Both the position numbers and the translations under genes were made by a program. Below, piece after piece: positions 39,134-45,645 of a stretch of 45,645 nucleotides of DNA (the stretch's first letter is position 1; each line of letters opens with the position of its first letter). The notes under the pieces were generated by a model. The model saw nothing but the letters and a program-made list of their open reading frames with translations. It searched no databases and was not told the DNA's origin. This DNA comes from Thermohalobaculum sp050331395 (GTDB lineage: Bacteria > Pseudomonadota > Alphaproteobacteria > Rhodobacterales > Rhodobacteraceae). The stretch covers positions 1 to 45,645 of the forward strand of contig JBHJGX010000110.1 in the NCBI GenBank assembly GCA_050331395.1, read 5' to 3'.

Positions 39134-39586
39134 GTGACGGGCGCCCGAGCCGCGATCCGCGTCGCGACACCGAACGAGATCTGCCGGCTGAGGGAAATCG
39201 CGCGGGCCGCCTATGCGCCCTATGTCCCGGCGATCGGGCGCGAGCCGCCGCCGATGCATCAGGATCTCGCGGCCGATCTCGACCGTGGCAGGCTCTGGGT
39301 GACGGGAACGCCGGCGGCAGGCTTTGTCGTCGCTTGCGCCGACGGGGCCGACTGGCACGTGGAGAATTTGGCCGTTCACCCGGAGGCGGCGGGTCGGGGT
39401 CTCGGCCAGGCGCTCCTCGCCTTCGCCGAGGCCGAGGGCTGCCGTCGAGGGTATCGCCGGGTGACGCTATACACGAACGCAGCGATGGCCGGGCCGCTCG
39501 CGCTTTATCCCAGCCTCGGCTATCGTCGGGTCGGCCAACGCCGCGAGGCGGGGCTCGACCGTGTATTCTTCGTAAAGGAGGTCTGA
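39134..39586 (+). CDS. GNAT family N-acetyltransferase
   Basis: The protein is 150 residues long from a GTG at 39134. The GNAT fold is clear: IRVATPNEICRLREIARAAYAPY, then the acetyl-CoA loop VENLAVHPEAAGRGLGQALLAFAEAEG (RGxGxA-type), then RVTLYTNAAMAGPLALYPSLGYRRVG. It uses acetyl-CoA to acetylate a small molecule or protein; the substrate is unknown. The ribosome site is weak, and the frame is open upstream through a resolvase fragment; the true start may be GTG 39107 or elsewhere. It ends 2 nt before DUF4169, which has a perfect ribosome site. Confidence 0.85.
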   Translation: MTGARAAIRVATPNEICRLREIARAAYAPYVPAIGREPPPMHQDLAADLDRGRLWVTGTPAAGFVVACADGADWHVENLAVHPEAAGRGLGQALLAFAEAEGCRRGYRRVTLYTNAAMAGPLALYPSLGYRRVGQRREAGLDRVFFVKEV

Positions 39587-39588
39587 GC

Positions 39589-39810
39589 ATGGCCGACGCG
39601 CCGATCAATCTGCGCCGCGCCCGCAAGGCACGAGATCGCGCCGCCGCCCGCGCCGAGGCCGATGCCAACGCGCTCCGTCACGGGATCGCGAAGCCCACGC
39701 GCGATCTCGCCGACGCGCGGCGCGCAAAGGCCGCGCGGGATCTCGACGGGCATCTGCGCCCTATCCCCGAGGCCGGGCCCGACGGCCCGAAAGGCGATGA
39801 CGACGGCTGA
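39589..39810 (+). CDS. DUF4169 family protein
   Basis: The 73-residue protein opens INLRRARKARDRAAARAEADANALRHG and ends in an acidic GPDGPKGDDDG tail, which fits DUF4169. It is charged and Ala/Arg-rich, and probably largely helical. An ideal ribosome site AAAGGAGGTC precedes the ATG by 5 nt. Its last 14 nt overlap the RHH gene start. DUF4169 with an RHH_4 gene is a recurrent pair in Rhodobacteraceae. No function is known. Confidence 0.8.
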   Translation: MADAPINLRRARKARDRAAARAEADANALRHGIAKPTRDLADARRAKAARDLDGHLRPIPEAGPDGPKGDDDG

Positions 39811-40042
39811 GCCCCGCGCCCGCCCCCCTGACCGGCCGGTCAAGCGCTCGCTCACGATCCGCGGGCACCGGACCTCCGTCAGCCTGGAGGCCGCGTTCTG
39901 GGACGCCTTTCGCGACCTCGCCGCCGCCCGCGGGATGTCCGTCAATGCGCTCGCCGCCGAGATCGACGCGCGCCGCCAGCCGCCCGGCTCGCTCGCCTCG
40001 GCGATCCGCGTGCATGTGCTCGAGAGCCTGCGCGGCGCGTGA
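39797..40042 (+). CDS. Ribbon-helix-helix domain protein (RHH_4)
   Basis: The 81-residue protein carries the RHH_4 pattern: KRSLTIRGHRTSVSLEAAFWDAFRDLAAARGMSVNALAAEID, then SLASAIRVHVLESLRG. The N-terminal beta-strand and two helices form a dimeric DNA-binding fold, so it is likely a small transcriptional regulator. It begins 14 nt inside DUF4169, implying coupled expression. The DNA target is unknown; control of its own operon is a reasonable but untested inference. It is convergent with the SoxX-like gene. Confidence 0.88.
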   Translation: MTTAEPRARPPDRPVKRSLTIRGHRTSVSLEAAFWDAFRDLAAARGMSVNALAAEIDARRQPPGSLASAIRVHVLESLRGA

Positions 40043-40048
40043 GCCCTG

Positions 40049-40480
40049 TCAGCGACCGGCGAGAAACGCGACGAGGGCCTCGATCTCCGCCGCCGTCAGA
40101 CGCGGGCCGCCGAAACGGGGATCGTCGGGGCGCTGCCGCTGGCCGGCGGCGTAGTAGCTCGGCATCGGCGTGTCCGGATCGGCGAGCCGCGGTGCGACGA
40201 GCCAAAGCCGGACTTTCCCCGGGGACCGGCCCGCGCCGGGCGGCGTCCCGTGACAGGCGCGGCAGCCGAGCGCCTCCGCCCTCCAGAGCCGGGCGCCGAG
40301 GCCGGCGTCCCCGGCCTGCCCGGTGAGGCTCGCCGGGATCTCTTCGAAATTCCGGATCGTATAGGCGACGGGCTCGGCCCCGGCGGCGAAGCCTGCGGCG
40401 GCGAGGACGGCGGTCAGAAGAATCCGCGCCCGGCTCCTCTGCCCCGGCGGGCCGATGGGGGGCCGAGACGCCCGCCCCAC
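40049..40480 (-). CDS. soxX: SoxX-like mono-haem c-type cytochrome
   Basis: The protein is 143 residues from a tentative GTG (40480). A signal peptide is visible (RSRARILLTAVLAAAGFAAGA). The mature part has AYTIRNFEEIPASLTG, then a haem site CRACHG near residue 80. Later come RLWLVAPRLADPDTPMPSYYAAG, with a likely Met ligand, and DDPRFGGPRLTAAEIEALVAFLAG. These are the SoxX patterns of the SoxAX cytochrome, which starts thiosulfate oxidation by attaching sulfur to SoxYZ. No soxA or other sox gene is next to it here, so it may work alone or in another cytochrome role. The start codon is uncertain because no standard start has a good site. Confidence 0.75.
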   Translation of the reverse strand: MGRASRPPIGPPGQRSRARILLTAVLAAAGFAAGAEPVAYTIRNFEEIPASLTGQAGDAGLGARLWRAEALGCRACHGTPPGAGRSPGKVRLWLVAPRLADPDTPMPSYYAAGQRQRPDDPRFGGPRLTAAEIEALVAFLAGR

Positions 40481-40595
40481 CCGACGATGACGGCCCGGGC
40501 GGGTGGGGCCCGACGGGGCAGAGGGGCCGGGGCGACGCGGCGTTCCGACGGCAGAGGCGCTTGCACGGGCCGCGCGCGCCGCATAGACGAGAGAG

Positions 40596-40841
40596 ATGAC
40601 CGAGCCCACAGACCCCGAGAGCGATCTGGACGCCCGCGGGCTCCTCTGCCCGCTGCCGGTGCTGAAACTCCGCAAACGTCTCGCCGCACTCGCGCCAGGG
40701 GCCGCGATCCGGATGACCGCGGACGACCCGGCCGCCCGGGTCGACGTGCCCCATTTCTGTACCGAGCAGGGGCACGCCCTTCTCGAGGCCACCGACGGCC
40801 CGGACGGTACGCTCGTCTTCCGGGTGCGCAAAGGCGGCTGA
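40596..40841 (+). CDS. tusA: TusA-family sulfur carrier protein
   Basis: The 81-residue protein has the active cysteine Cys18 in GLLCPLPVLKLRKRL (CPxP motif) of the TusA/YeeD/SirA family. It then has IRMTADDPAARVDVPHFCTEQGHALLE, typical of this fold. TusA proteins relay sulfane sulfur, for example to tRNA thiolation or sulfur-oxidation enzymes. A GACGAGAGAG site precedes the ATG. It lies between a SoxX-like cytochrome gene and a ChaN-type lipoprotein gene, which face it. Whether it serves tRNA modification or sulfur oxidation is not decided by the sequence. Confidence 0.9.
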   Translation: MTEPTDPESDLDARGLLCPLPVLKLRKRLAALAPGAAIRMTADDPAARVDVPHFCTEQGHALLEATDGPDGTLVFRVRKGG

Positions 40842-40872
40842 CCGGCCCCCACCCCGCCCCGCGCTCGACCGG

Positions 40873-41805
40873 TCATCGGAACGCCGCGCACGGGTCGTCC
40901 CGCTCGGCCCGGCCGGAAAACCAGACCAGGTCATAGGGCGCCTCGGCGAGCCGCGGAGCCGCCTCGGTCGCGCCGGGGCTCACCTCGATCTGCCCGAGCG
41001 AGACGATCTCCGCATCGGGCACCGCCTCCCGGAGCGCCGCCGGTACACCCCGATCAATGCGCGCATGTCCGTTGCCGGTGATCAGCACCGCTTGGCCGCC
41101 ACCCGCCGCCGCCGCGCGCCGGAGCGCATGGGCAAAGCGCGCATCCCTCAGCCGCTGCGCCTCGACCAGGGGCCCCGCGATCCGCGCCGGGATCGCATCG
41201 CAATGGGCGGCGATCATCTCGGCCTCGAGCGCGGCGCGCACCGGCTCCGGCAACGGCGTCGCCAAGCCATAGGCCCGGGCTCCGCCACCGAAGGCCGCGG
41301 CCGCGCCGGTGGACATCGCCGCCGAGAGCGCCGGGCGCGAGACCCCGCCGCCGGCTACATAGGCCTCTGGGGCCGCCTCGAAGATCGGCCGGTACATCTC
41401 CCAATCGGGCCAGCCGAGCCGCTCCCAGCCGATCGCCGGCCCGATCTCGCCGGGCGTGCCGCCTTGGGCACGAAAAACCGCGATCCCCTCTTCGCTCGCC
41501 TCGGGCACCATCTCGAAGGCGATCCCCGCGGGCGAGAGAGCCGCCACCAGCCGGGCCTGGCGCGCATGGTGCTCAGGGTTGTCGTGGAGCTCGCCAAGGA
41601 TAATGAAATCCGCCCGGTCGAGCCGCTCTATCAGCGCGTTTTCGGCGATCTCCTCGCCCGTCGAGACGTCCCAAATCGTGCCCGCGAGCGGGTGATCGGT
41701 ATCGCGCAAGGCGCGCCCTGCCGCGTCGCAGGCCGAAAGCACGACCGCCGTCAGCAGAAGGGCGAGCGGCCGGGCGAGGCGGGGTCCGGCGATCCATGGG
41801 CTCAT
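40873..41805 (-). CDS. ChaN-family lipoprotein
   Basis: The 310-residue protein has a lipobox LTAVVLSAC with Cys26. It contains ADFIILGELHDNPEHHARQARLV and IAFEMVPEASEEG, the conserved Glu/His patterns of the ChaN (haem-binding uptake, Tiki-like) superfamily. It later has VLITGNGHARIDRGVP and closes with DLVWFSGRAERDDPCAAF. ChaN of Campylobacter binds haem; some Tiki-type relatives are metalloproteases. The ATG at 41805 has AAAGGA upstream; a longer N-terminal start would spoil the lipoprotein signal. It is convergent with tusA. Confidence 0.86.
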   Translation of the reverse strand: MSPWIAGPRLARPLALLLTAVVLSACDAAGRALRDTDHPLAGTIWDVSTGEEIAENALIERLDRADFIILGELHDNPEHHARQARLVAALSPAGIAFEMVPEASEEGIAVFRAQGGTPGEIGPAIGWERLGWPDWEMYRPIFEAAPEAYVAGGGVSRPALSAAMSTGAAAAFGGGARAYGLATPLPEPVRAALEAEMIAAHCDAIPARIAGPLVEAQRLRDARFAHALRRAAAAGGGQAVLITGNGHARIDRGVPAALREAVPDAEIVSLGQIEVSPGATEAAPRLAEAPYDLVWFSGRAERDDPCAAFR

Positions 41806-41882
41806 CGGCAGGTCCTTTCGGCGGGGCTGCGGGTCTCCGCGAACGCTAGGCGCCGAGCGGGCCGAGGCAAGCCCGAGAGCGA

Positions 41883-42731
41883 TCACCACTCTGCCAGGGC
41901 GGACATGGCGAGCCGCCCATCCCCGCCGCGGATCCAGAGATCGGCAGCGGCGTCCAGCTCTCGGACGCAGGCCTCGAAGGGCTCGCCGGCGAAGACGGGT
42001 GCCCGCGCTCGAAACGCAAAGCGGCGGAGCGGCCTGCCCCGCACGAGTTCGAGGAGCAACGTCGCGAGCAACGGGCCGTGCACGACGAGCCCCGGATAGC
42101 CTTCGACCTCGCGCGCATAGGCGGCGTCGTAATGGATCCGGTGCCCGTTATAGCTGAGCGCCGAATATCGGAAGAGAAGCGTCGCATCGGCCTGCCAGCG
42201 TCGGGCCTCGGTCTCGTCGCCCGGAGCGGGCTCCGGCGCGGGCGGCGGGGCGTCCGGCGGCGGATCGGTGCGAAAGACGAGATCCTGCTCTTCAGTCAGC
42301 GCCGGTCCGAGCGCACCGGCAATCTCGTGACGGACCGTCGCGAAAGTGAGCGGACCCGAGCGACCGATTTTGCGGCTCACATCCGCGACGGTCGAGCGCC
42401 GCGTTCCCGCGTGCCCGAGCGGCAGGGCCGCGTGGAATTCGAGCCTGCCCCCTGCCCACATCCGTCGCGGCTCGGCCGTCGCCGGCAGAAACCGTCCGCG
42501 CGCCGGATGCCCGTCGGGGCCGAGATCCGCCCGTGCCGCCGCCTCACGGAAGTAAAGCCAATGCCAGAACGGCGGCAACGCATCGCTTTCGGCGAACCGG
42601 TCGGGCAGATCGAGCGCCGCGGCAAGCGCGTTCGCGGCCCAAGGATCGAGCGGATCCTTTGTGCTTTGTGTCCGACCGACCGCCTCGGCCGGGTCCGGAG
42701 CCGCGTCGGTGGCAGGAGCAAGCTCGGTCAT
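41883..42731 (-). CDS. MaoC-like acyl-CoA hydratase (mesaconyl/itaconyl-CoA hydratase type)
   Basis: The 282-residue protein shows the hot-dog hydratase motif: LFRYSALSYNGHRIHYDAAYAREVEGYPGLVVHGPLLATLLLEL near residues 190-235, with Asn-His of the active site (N197, H199 region). The N-terminal half (DPWAANALAAALDLP, LPPFWHWLYF) is the second, degenerate hot-dog unit, as in two-domain HTD2/mesaconyl-CoA C4-hydratase proteins. These hydrate short enoyl-CoA thioesters. The exact substrate cannot be read from sequence. The ATG at 42731 has GGAAGAGG upstream. Confidence 0.82.
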   Translation of the reverse strand: MTELAPATDAAPDPAEAVGRTQSTKDPLDPWAANALAAALDLPDRFAESDALPPFWHWLYFREAAARADLGPDGHPARGRFLPATAEPRRMWAGGRLEFHAALPLGHAGTRRSTVADVSRKIGRSGPLTFATVRHEIAGALGPALTEEQDLVFRTDPPPDAPPPAPEPAPGDETEARRWQADATLLFRYSALSYNGHRIHYDAAYAREVEGYPGLVVHGPLLATLLLELVRGRPLRRFAFRARAPVFAGEPFEACVRELDAAADLWIRGGDGRLAMSALAEW

Positions 42732-42872
42732 CAGCCTCTTCCATCGACCACGACACGCTCCCGGGCCTGGCTCAGTTGTTTCGCTGCCCGGTGGGCCGTC
42801 CGCGCCCGACTGTTTTGGCCCATCGCGCTGGCCGCTTGCAATCCCGCCTGGGCGGCGGCCCGGAGAGCTTGG

Positions 42873-43661
42873 TCATTGCCCCGTGGGAAAATCACGAAAA
42901 GCGCCAAAGAAGCGCGTCCATGGGCCGTCGGGAGTGGGGATGGCAGTCTCCGAGACGATGCGCACGGGTGCCGGGTAGGGCGCCAGCGCGATGGCCAGCG
43001 CGGTATCGATCCCGGCCGCCGCTCGGTCGTTATGGACCAAGACACCAACGCTCTCGAAACAAAAGACGTTGGCGGGGTTGATCGCGACGCTCAAGACCGC
43101 CCCGGCAAGGGTCAGGGCCACGCGTGCCTCGCTGTTCGCACGGGCGAACGCACAAAGCCTGTCCGCCGAGGCCGGGTCGAGGACGATCGGTCGGAGATTT
43201 CCATAGGACGGTCGTGCGCCCGCGACGCGCAGGTCAGCGATCGTCGGCACGTCGTCGAGGATCATCGCGCTCCGTCCGTACCAGGTCGGCAAACAGACGG
43301 TTCCCGGGCTGAAACCGCCTCGGCACCCAGACAAGGTTGCATGGAGCAGCCGAACCTTCAGAAACCCGTCGGCCATGAACAGGCGCGGCATCAGGGCCGG
43401 ATCTGCGACTGGTCCGAGATCGGCCTTGATCCAGCCGGGGGTGCCCTCCCAGTCGGCGGGAACGTGCGGCGTATCGGCCGCGTCGAGCGGCTCCACCACA
43501 AAGCTCAGGTCGAGCCCCTCGGCCCGGTCGCGGAGCGCGGTCACGACCGCGTCGCGATGGGCGAGCTCCGTGAGCAACACATACCGCCGACCCTCATCCG
43601 CCGGAGCAGCGAGGGCGAGGAACACGAACACCGTCGTGACGACACCGCGTATCCAAATCAT
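42873..43661 (-). CDS. Exported protein of unknown function
   Basis: The 262-residue protein has a signal peptide (MIWIRGVVTTVFVFLALAAPADE). The mature part includes AHRDAVVTALRDRAEGLDLSFVVEPLDA, FLKVRLLHATLSGCRGGFSPGTVCLPTWYGRSAMIL and VFCFESVGVLVHNDRA. Several cysteines might form disulfides. The layout, with an early beta-alpha-beta pattern, could be a periplasmic binding fold, but no family is recognised. The start ATG has only a weak ribosome site. It lies 140 bp before the MaoC-type hydratase gene on the same strand. Confidence 0.55.
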   Translation of the reverse strand: MIWIRGVVTTVFVFLALAAPADEGRRYVLLTELAHRDAVVTALRDRAEGLDLSFVVEPLDAADTPHVPADWEGTPGWIKADLGPVADPALMPRLFMADGFLKVRLLHATLSGCRGGFSPGTVCLPTWYGRSAMILDDVPTIADLRVAGARPSYGNLRPIVLDPASADRLCAFARANSEARVALTLAGAVLSVAINPANVFCFESVGVLVHNDRAAAGIDTALAIALAPYPAPVRIVSETAIPTPDGPWTRFFGAFRDFPTGQ

Positions 43662-43747
43662 GGTGCGGTCGATATCACGGCGGCCCCCAGCGCCGCTAGG
43701 CAGAACCGCCGCGAGCGGCTATTCAGACGCCAGTTCAAGGGATCCCG

Positions 43748-44791
43748 ATGACCGACCGCCTGACGATCCGCCGCCCGGACGACTGGCATCTGCACCTTCG
43801 CGACGGCGCTATGCTGGAGGGCGTCGTCGGCGCCTCGGCGGCAGCGGTGGGCCGGGCGCTCGTCATGCCGAACCTGGTTCCGCCGGTCGCGACACGGGCG
43901 GACGCATCGGCTTATCGCGCGCGGATCCGCGCGGCACTGTCGCCGGATGCGGAATTCGAGCCGCTGATGACGCTCTATCTGACCGAAGCAACCGATCCGG
44001 ACGACGTCGCCGCCGCGGCCGCCGACGGGACCGTCGCCGCGGTCAAGCTCTACCCTGCCGGCGCGACCACGAACTCGGCCGAGGGCGTCCGCGACATCGC
44101 CCGGGTGCTTCCGGTCCTCGAACGAATGGCCGAGATTGGCCTGCCGCTCGCCGTCCACGGCGAAGTGACCGACCCCGAGGTTGATATCTTCGACCGTGAG
44201 GCGGTGTTCCTCGATCGGGTCCTCGGCCCGCTCCGCGACCGGCTGCCGGGGCTGCGGATCGTCCTCGAACACGTGACAACCGCCGAGGGGCTCGCCTTTG
44301 TCCGCGACGCCGGGCCGGTCGTCGCCGGGACTATCACCGTGCATCATCTGGTGCTCACGCGGAACCACCTGCTCGCCGGCGGGATCCGGCCGCATTACTA
44401 TTGTTTGCCGGTTGCCAAGCGCGAACGCCACCGCCGGGCGCTGGTCGCCGCGGCGACCTCGGACGAACCTTCGTTTTTCTTCGGCTCGGACAGCGCACCG
44501 CATGCGGACGGCGACAAAGAGACCGCCTGCGGCTGTGCCGGATGTTTCACGGCGCCCGTGATGATCCCGCTGCTCGCGCAGATCTTCGACGAAGCAGGGG
44601 CGCTCGACCGGCTCGAAGGGTTCCTCGCGACACGCGGCGCGGCGTTCTACGGCTTGCCGGCGGCGGACACGCAGGTGCGGCTCGTGCGGTGCGCCCCGTG
44701 GCGCCCGGAGCCCAAGATCGAGACGGGGGCGGGGCCGGTCACGGTCTTCGACCCGGGCTTTCCGCTCAGCTGGCGGATGGAGGCCGCATGA
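43748..44791 (+). CDS. pyrC: Dihydroorotase (class II)
   Basis: PyrC cyclises carbamoyl-aspartate to dihydroorotate in pyrimidine synthesis. The 347-residue length is normal for class II. Zinc ligands are visible: His14 and His16 in DDWHLHLRDG, the carboxylated Lys100 in AAVKLYPAGATTNS, later His residues (LAVHGEV, VLEHVTT) and Asp in FFGSDSAPHADGDK. The end FDPGFPLSWRMEA is typical. The start codon is ATG. It is coupled to pyrE by a 4-nt overlap (ATGA), the common pyrC-pyrE pair. Confidence 0.97.
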   Translation: MTDRLTIRRPDDWHLHLRDGAMLEGVVGASAAAVGRALVMPNLVPPVATRADASAYRARIRAALSPDAEFEPLMTLYLTEATDPDDVAAAAADGTVAAVKLYPAGATTNSAEGVRDIARVLPVLERMAEIGLPLAVHGEVTDPEVDIFDREAVFLDRVLGPLRDRLPGLRIVLEHVTTAEGLAFVRDAGPVVAGTITVHHLVLTRNHLLAGGIRPHYYCLPVAKRERHRRALVAAATSDEPSFFFGSDSAPHADGDKETACGCAGCFTAPVMIPLLAQIFDEAGALDRLEGFLATRGAAFYGLPAADTQVRLVRCAPWRPEPKIETGAGPVTVFDPGFPLSWRMEAA

Positions 44792-45474
44792 CGTTGGAAG
44801 ACACCGTGACCGCCGCGCAAGAGATCGCTCGGCTTCTGCTGGAAATCCGGGCGGTGCATTTTCGGACCGATCCGCCTTACCGGCTGACCTCCGGGCTGGC
44901 TTCCCCGGTCTATATCGATTGCCGGAAGCTCATTTCGTATCCAGAGGCGCGGGGGGCGGCGATGGATCTGGCCGTGGCGGCGCTGCGCCGTCATCCGGGC
45001 GAGGACGCCTTCGATGCGGTTGCCGGCGGGGAAACCGCGGGGATCCCGTTCGCGGCCTGGATCGCGGAGCGAATGGGTCTGCCCATGCTCTACGTCAGGA
45101 AAAAGCCGAAGGGCTTCGGCCGGGGCGCACGGATCGAGGGGGATCTGCGGGAGGGCGCGCGGGTGCTCTTGGTCGAAGATCTGGCAACCGACGGCGGGTC
45201 GAAGCTCAGCTTTGTGGAGGGGCTGCGCGAGGCCGGGGCGACCTGCGAGCATGCCTTCGTGCTCTTTTACTATGACGTCTTTCCCGAAGGCGCGGCGCGT
45301 CTGGCGGAGGCCGAAATCACGCTCCATCGGCTCGCGACCTGGGCGGCGGTATTGGCCGAAGCGCGGAGACAAGAGGCGTTTCCCGTCGAGGTCCTCGACG
45401 GCGTCTCGGCATTTCTAACCGACCCGCATGGCTGGTCTGCAGCCCATGGCGGCGCCCCGGATGCGCCGACGTGA
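44788..45474 (+). CDS. pyrE: Orotate phosphoribosyltransferase
   Basis: PyrE makes OMP from orotate and PRPP. The 228-residue protein has the PRPP-binding motif VLLVEDLATDGGSKLSFVEGL and YVRKKPKGFGRGARIEG. The N-terminal HFRTDPPYRLTSGLASPVYIDCRKLIS is the usual substrate loop. The ATG at 44788 overlaps the pyrC stop. The sequence ends in a Gly/Ala-rich tail. No further gene was found between its stop and the window edge. Confidence 0.96.
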   Translation: MTLEDTVTAAQEIARLLLEIRAVHFRTDPPYRLTSGLASPVYIDCRKLISYPEARGAAMDLAVAALRRHPGEDAFDAVAGGETAGIPFAAWIAERMGLPMLYVRKKPKGFGRGARIEGDLREGARVLLVEDLATDGGSKLSFVEGLREAGATCEHAFVLFYYDVFPEGAARLAEAEITLHRLATWAAVLAEARRQEAFPVEVLDGVSAFLTDPHGWSAAHGGAPDAPT

Positions 45475-45477
45475 AAA

Positions 45478-45504
45478 AGACCGGCGGCCGACGCAGGCCG
45501 GTTT
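45478..45504 (+). terminator. Possible terminator after pyrE
   Basis: A stem accggc/gccggt (45480-45485 with 45497-45502) extends by two weaker pairs into an A-run upstream and TT downstream, with an 11-nt loop. It starts 4 nt after the pyrE stop. The short T-run makes efficiency doubtful. Confidence 0.45.
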
Positions 45505-45576
45505 GCCAATCGAGATCGAAACACGAGACCCGCGCGCCGCAGGTCCCCCCGCTCGGGCTCCCGGCGACCCCCCGCG

Positions 45577-45589
45577 CCCCCCCCCCCCC
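45577..45589. repeat. 13-C homopolymer run
   Basis: Thirteen consecutive Cs lie in the gene-free tail between pyrE and the window edge, followed by acttagggttttagggccc, which contains two TTAGGG-like units. Such runs are prone to slippage and sequencing error. No gene or origin was recognised in 45505-45645. Confidence 0.85.
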
Positions 45590-45645
45590 ACTTAGGGTTT
45601 TAGGGCCCACCCGTAGCCGCGCATGATCTAGGCGCGCCCAGACGC

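Noticed and set aside
42731..43048. A 105-codon minus-strand frame overlapping the exported-protein gene
   Set aside because: Most of it is a shifted reading of the exported protein; only the last part lies in the spacer, and no start or family supports it.

Overview
The window is chromosomal, very GC-rich DNA from an alphaproteobacterium, most likely a member of the Rhodobacteraceae. The evidence is the circularly permuted two-piece tmRNA (tag (A)ANDNRAPVAVAA), the alpha-type SspB, the order lptC-lptA-lptB-rpoN-hpf-ptsN, several small families typical of this group (DUF1489, DUF1150, DUF4169, an RHH_4-type ribbon-helix-helix protein), and a glt operon with GFA proteins between gltD and gltB. 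Most of the window is housekeeping sequence. The only clear sign of mobile DNA is a decayed IS630 transposase / serine recombinase patch at about 38.3-39.1 kb.

Layout. 0-3.7 kb: 5' end of a YgfZ-like gene (minus), then two small glycosyltransferases flanking a secreted Gly/Tyr-rich protein (plus), then a coupled pair of conserved unknowns including DUF1489 (minus). 3.8-8.8 kb: minus-strand run dnaK - FkbM methyltransferase - dnaJ - dapB. 8.9-12.8 kb: AlkB, a Tat-exported PilJ-domain protein, a ChrA transporter and an exported unknown, with a perfect CtrA-type box between the last two. 12.9-20 kb: glutamate synthase operon gltD - 89-aa unknown - GFA - GFA - gltB, in which every junction is a 4-nt overlap. 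20.2-22.6 kb: uppP, a GlsB/YeaQ-type membrane protein, an NDUFA9-like reductase, tRNA-Leu(CAG). 22.6-29.1 kb: RNase D, KdsD, LptC, LptA, LptB, RpoN, HPF, PtsN, which links LPS supply and export to nitrogen/PTS regulation and ribosome hibernation. 29.2-34.2 kb: Hsp20 and DUF1150, an MFS exporter, a caspase-fold protein lacking its catalytic cysteine, tmRNA and an OmpA-type lipoprotein. 34.2-38.1 kb: a small membrane protein, a periplasmic binding-like protein, sspB and fumC. 38.2-40.0 kb: transposase and recombinase remnants, then a GNAT acetyltransferase, DUF4169 and RHH genes. 40.0-45.6 kb: SoxX-like cytochrome c, TusA, ChaN-type lipoprotein, MaoC-type hydratase, an exported unknown, then pyrC-pyrE and a 13-C homopolymer at the right end.

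Functional links. tmRNA and SspB (about 2.6 kb apart) are the two halves of tagged-protein delivery to ClpXP. DnaK/DnaJ/Hsp20 form the chaperone set. gltB/gltD assimilate ammonia, and RpoN/PtsN belong to nitrogen regulation. No clearly new multi-gene system is evident. The features most worth a second look are the inactive-looking caspase with two peptidoglycan-binding domains, the coupled 89-aa protein and GFA pair inside the glt operon, the FkbM methyltransferase between dnaK and dnaJ, and the glycosyltransferase / Gly-Tyr-rich protein cluster. All family assignments are by eye from motifs; no database search was run.
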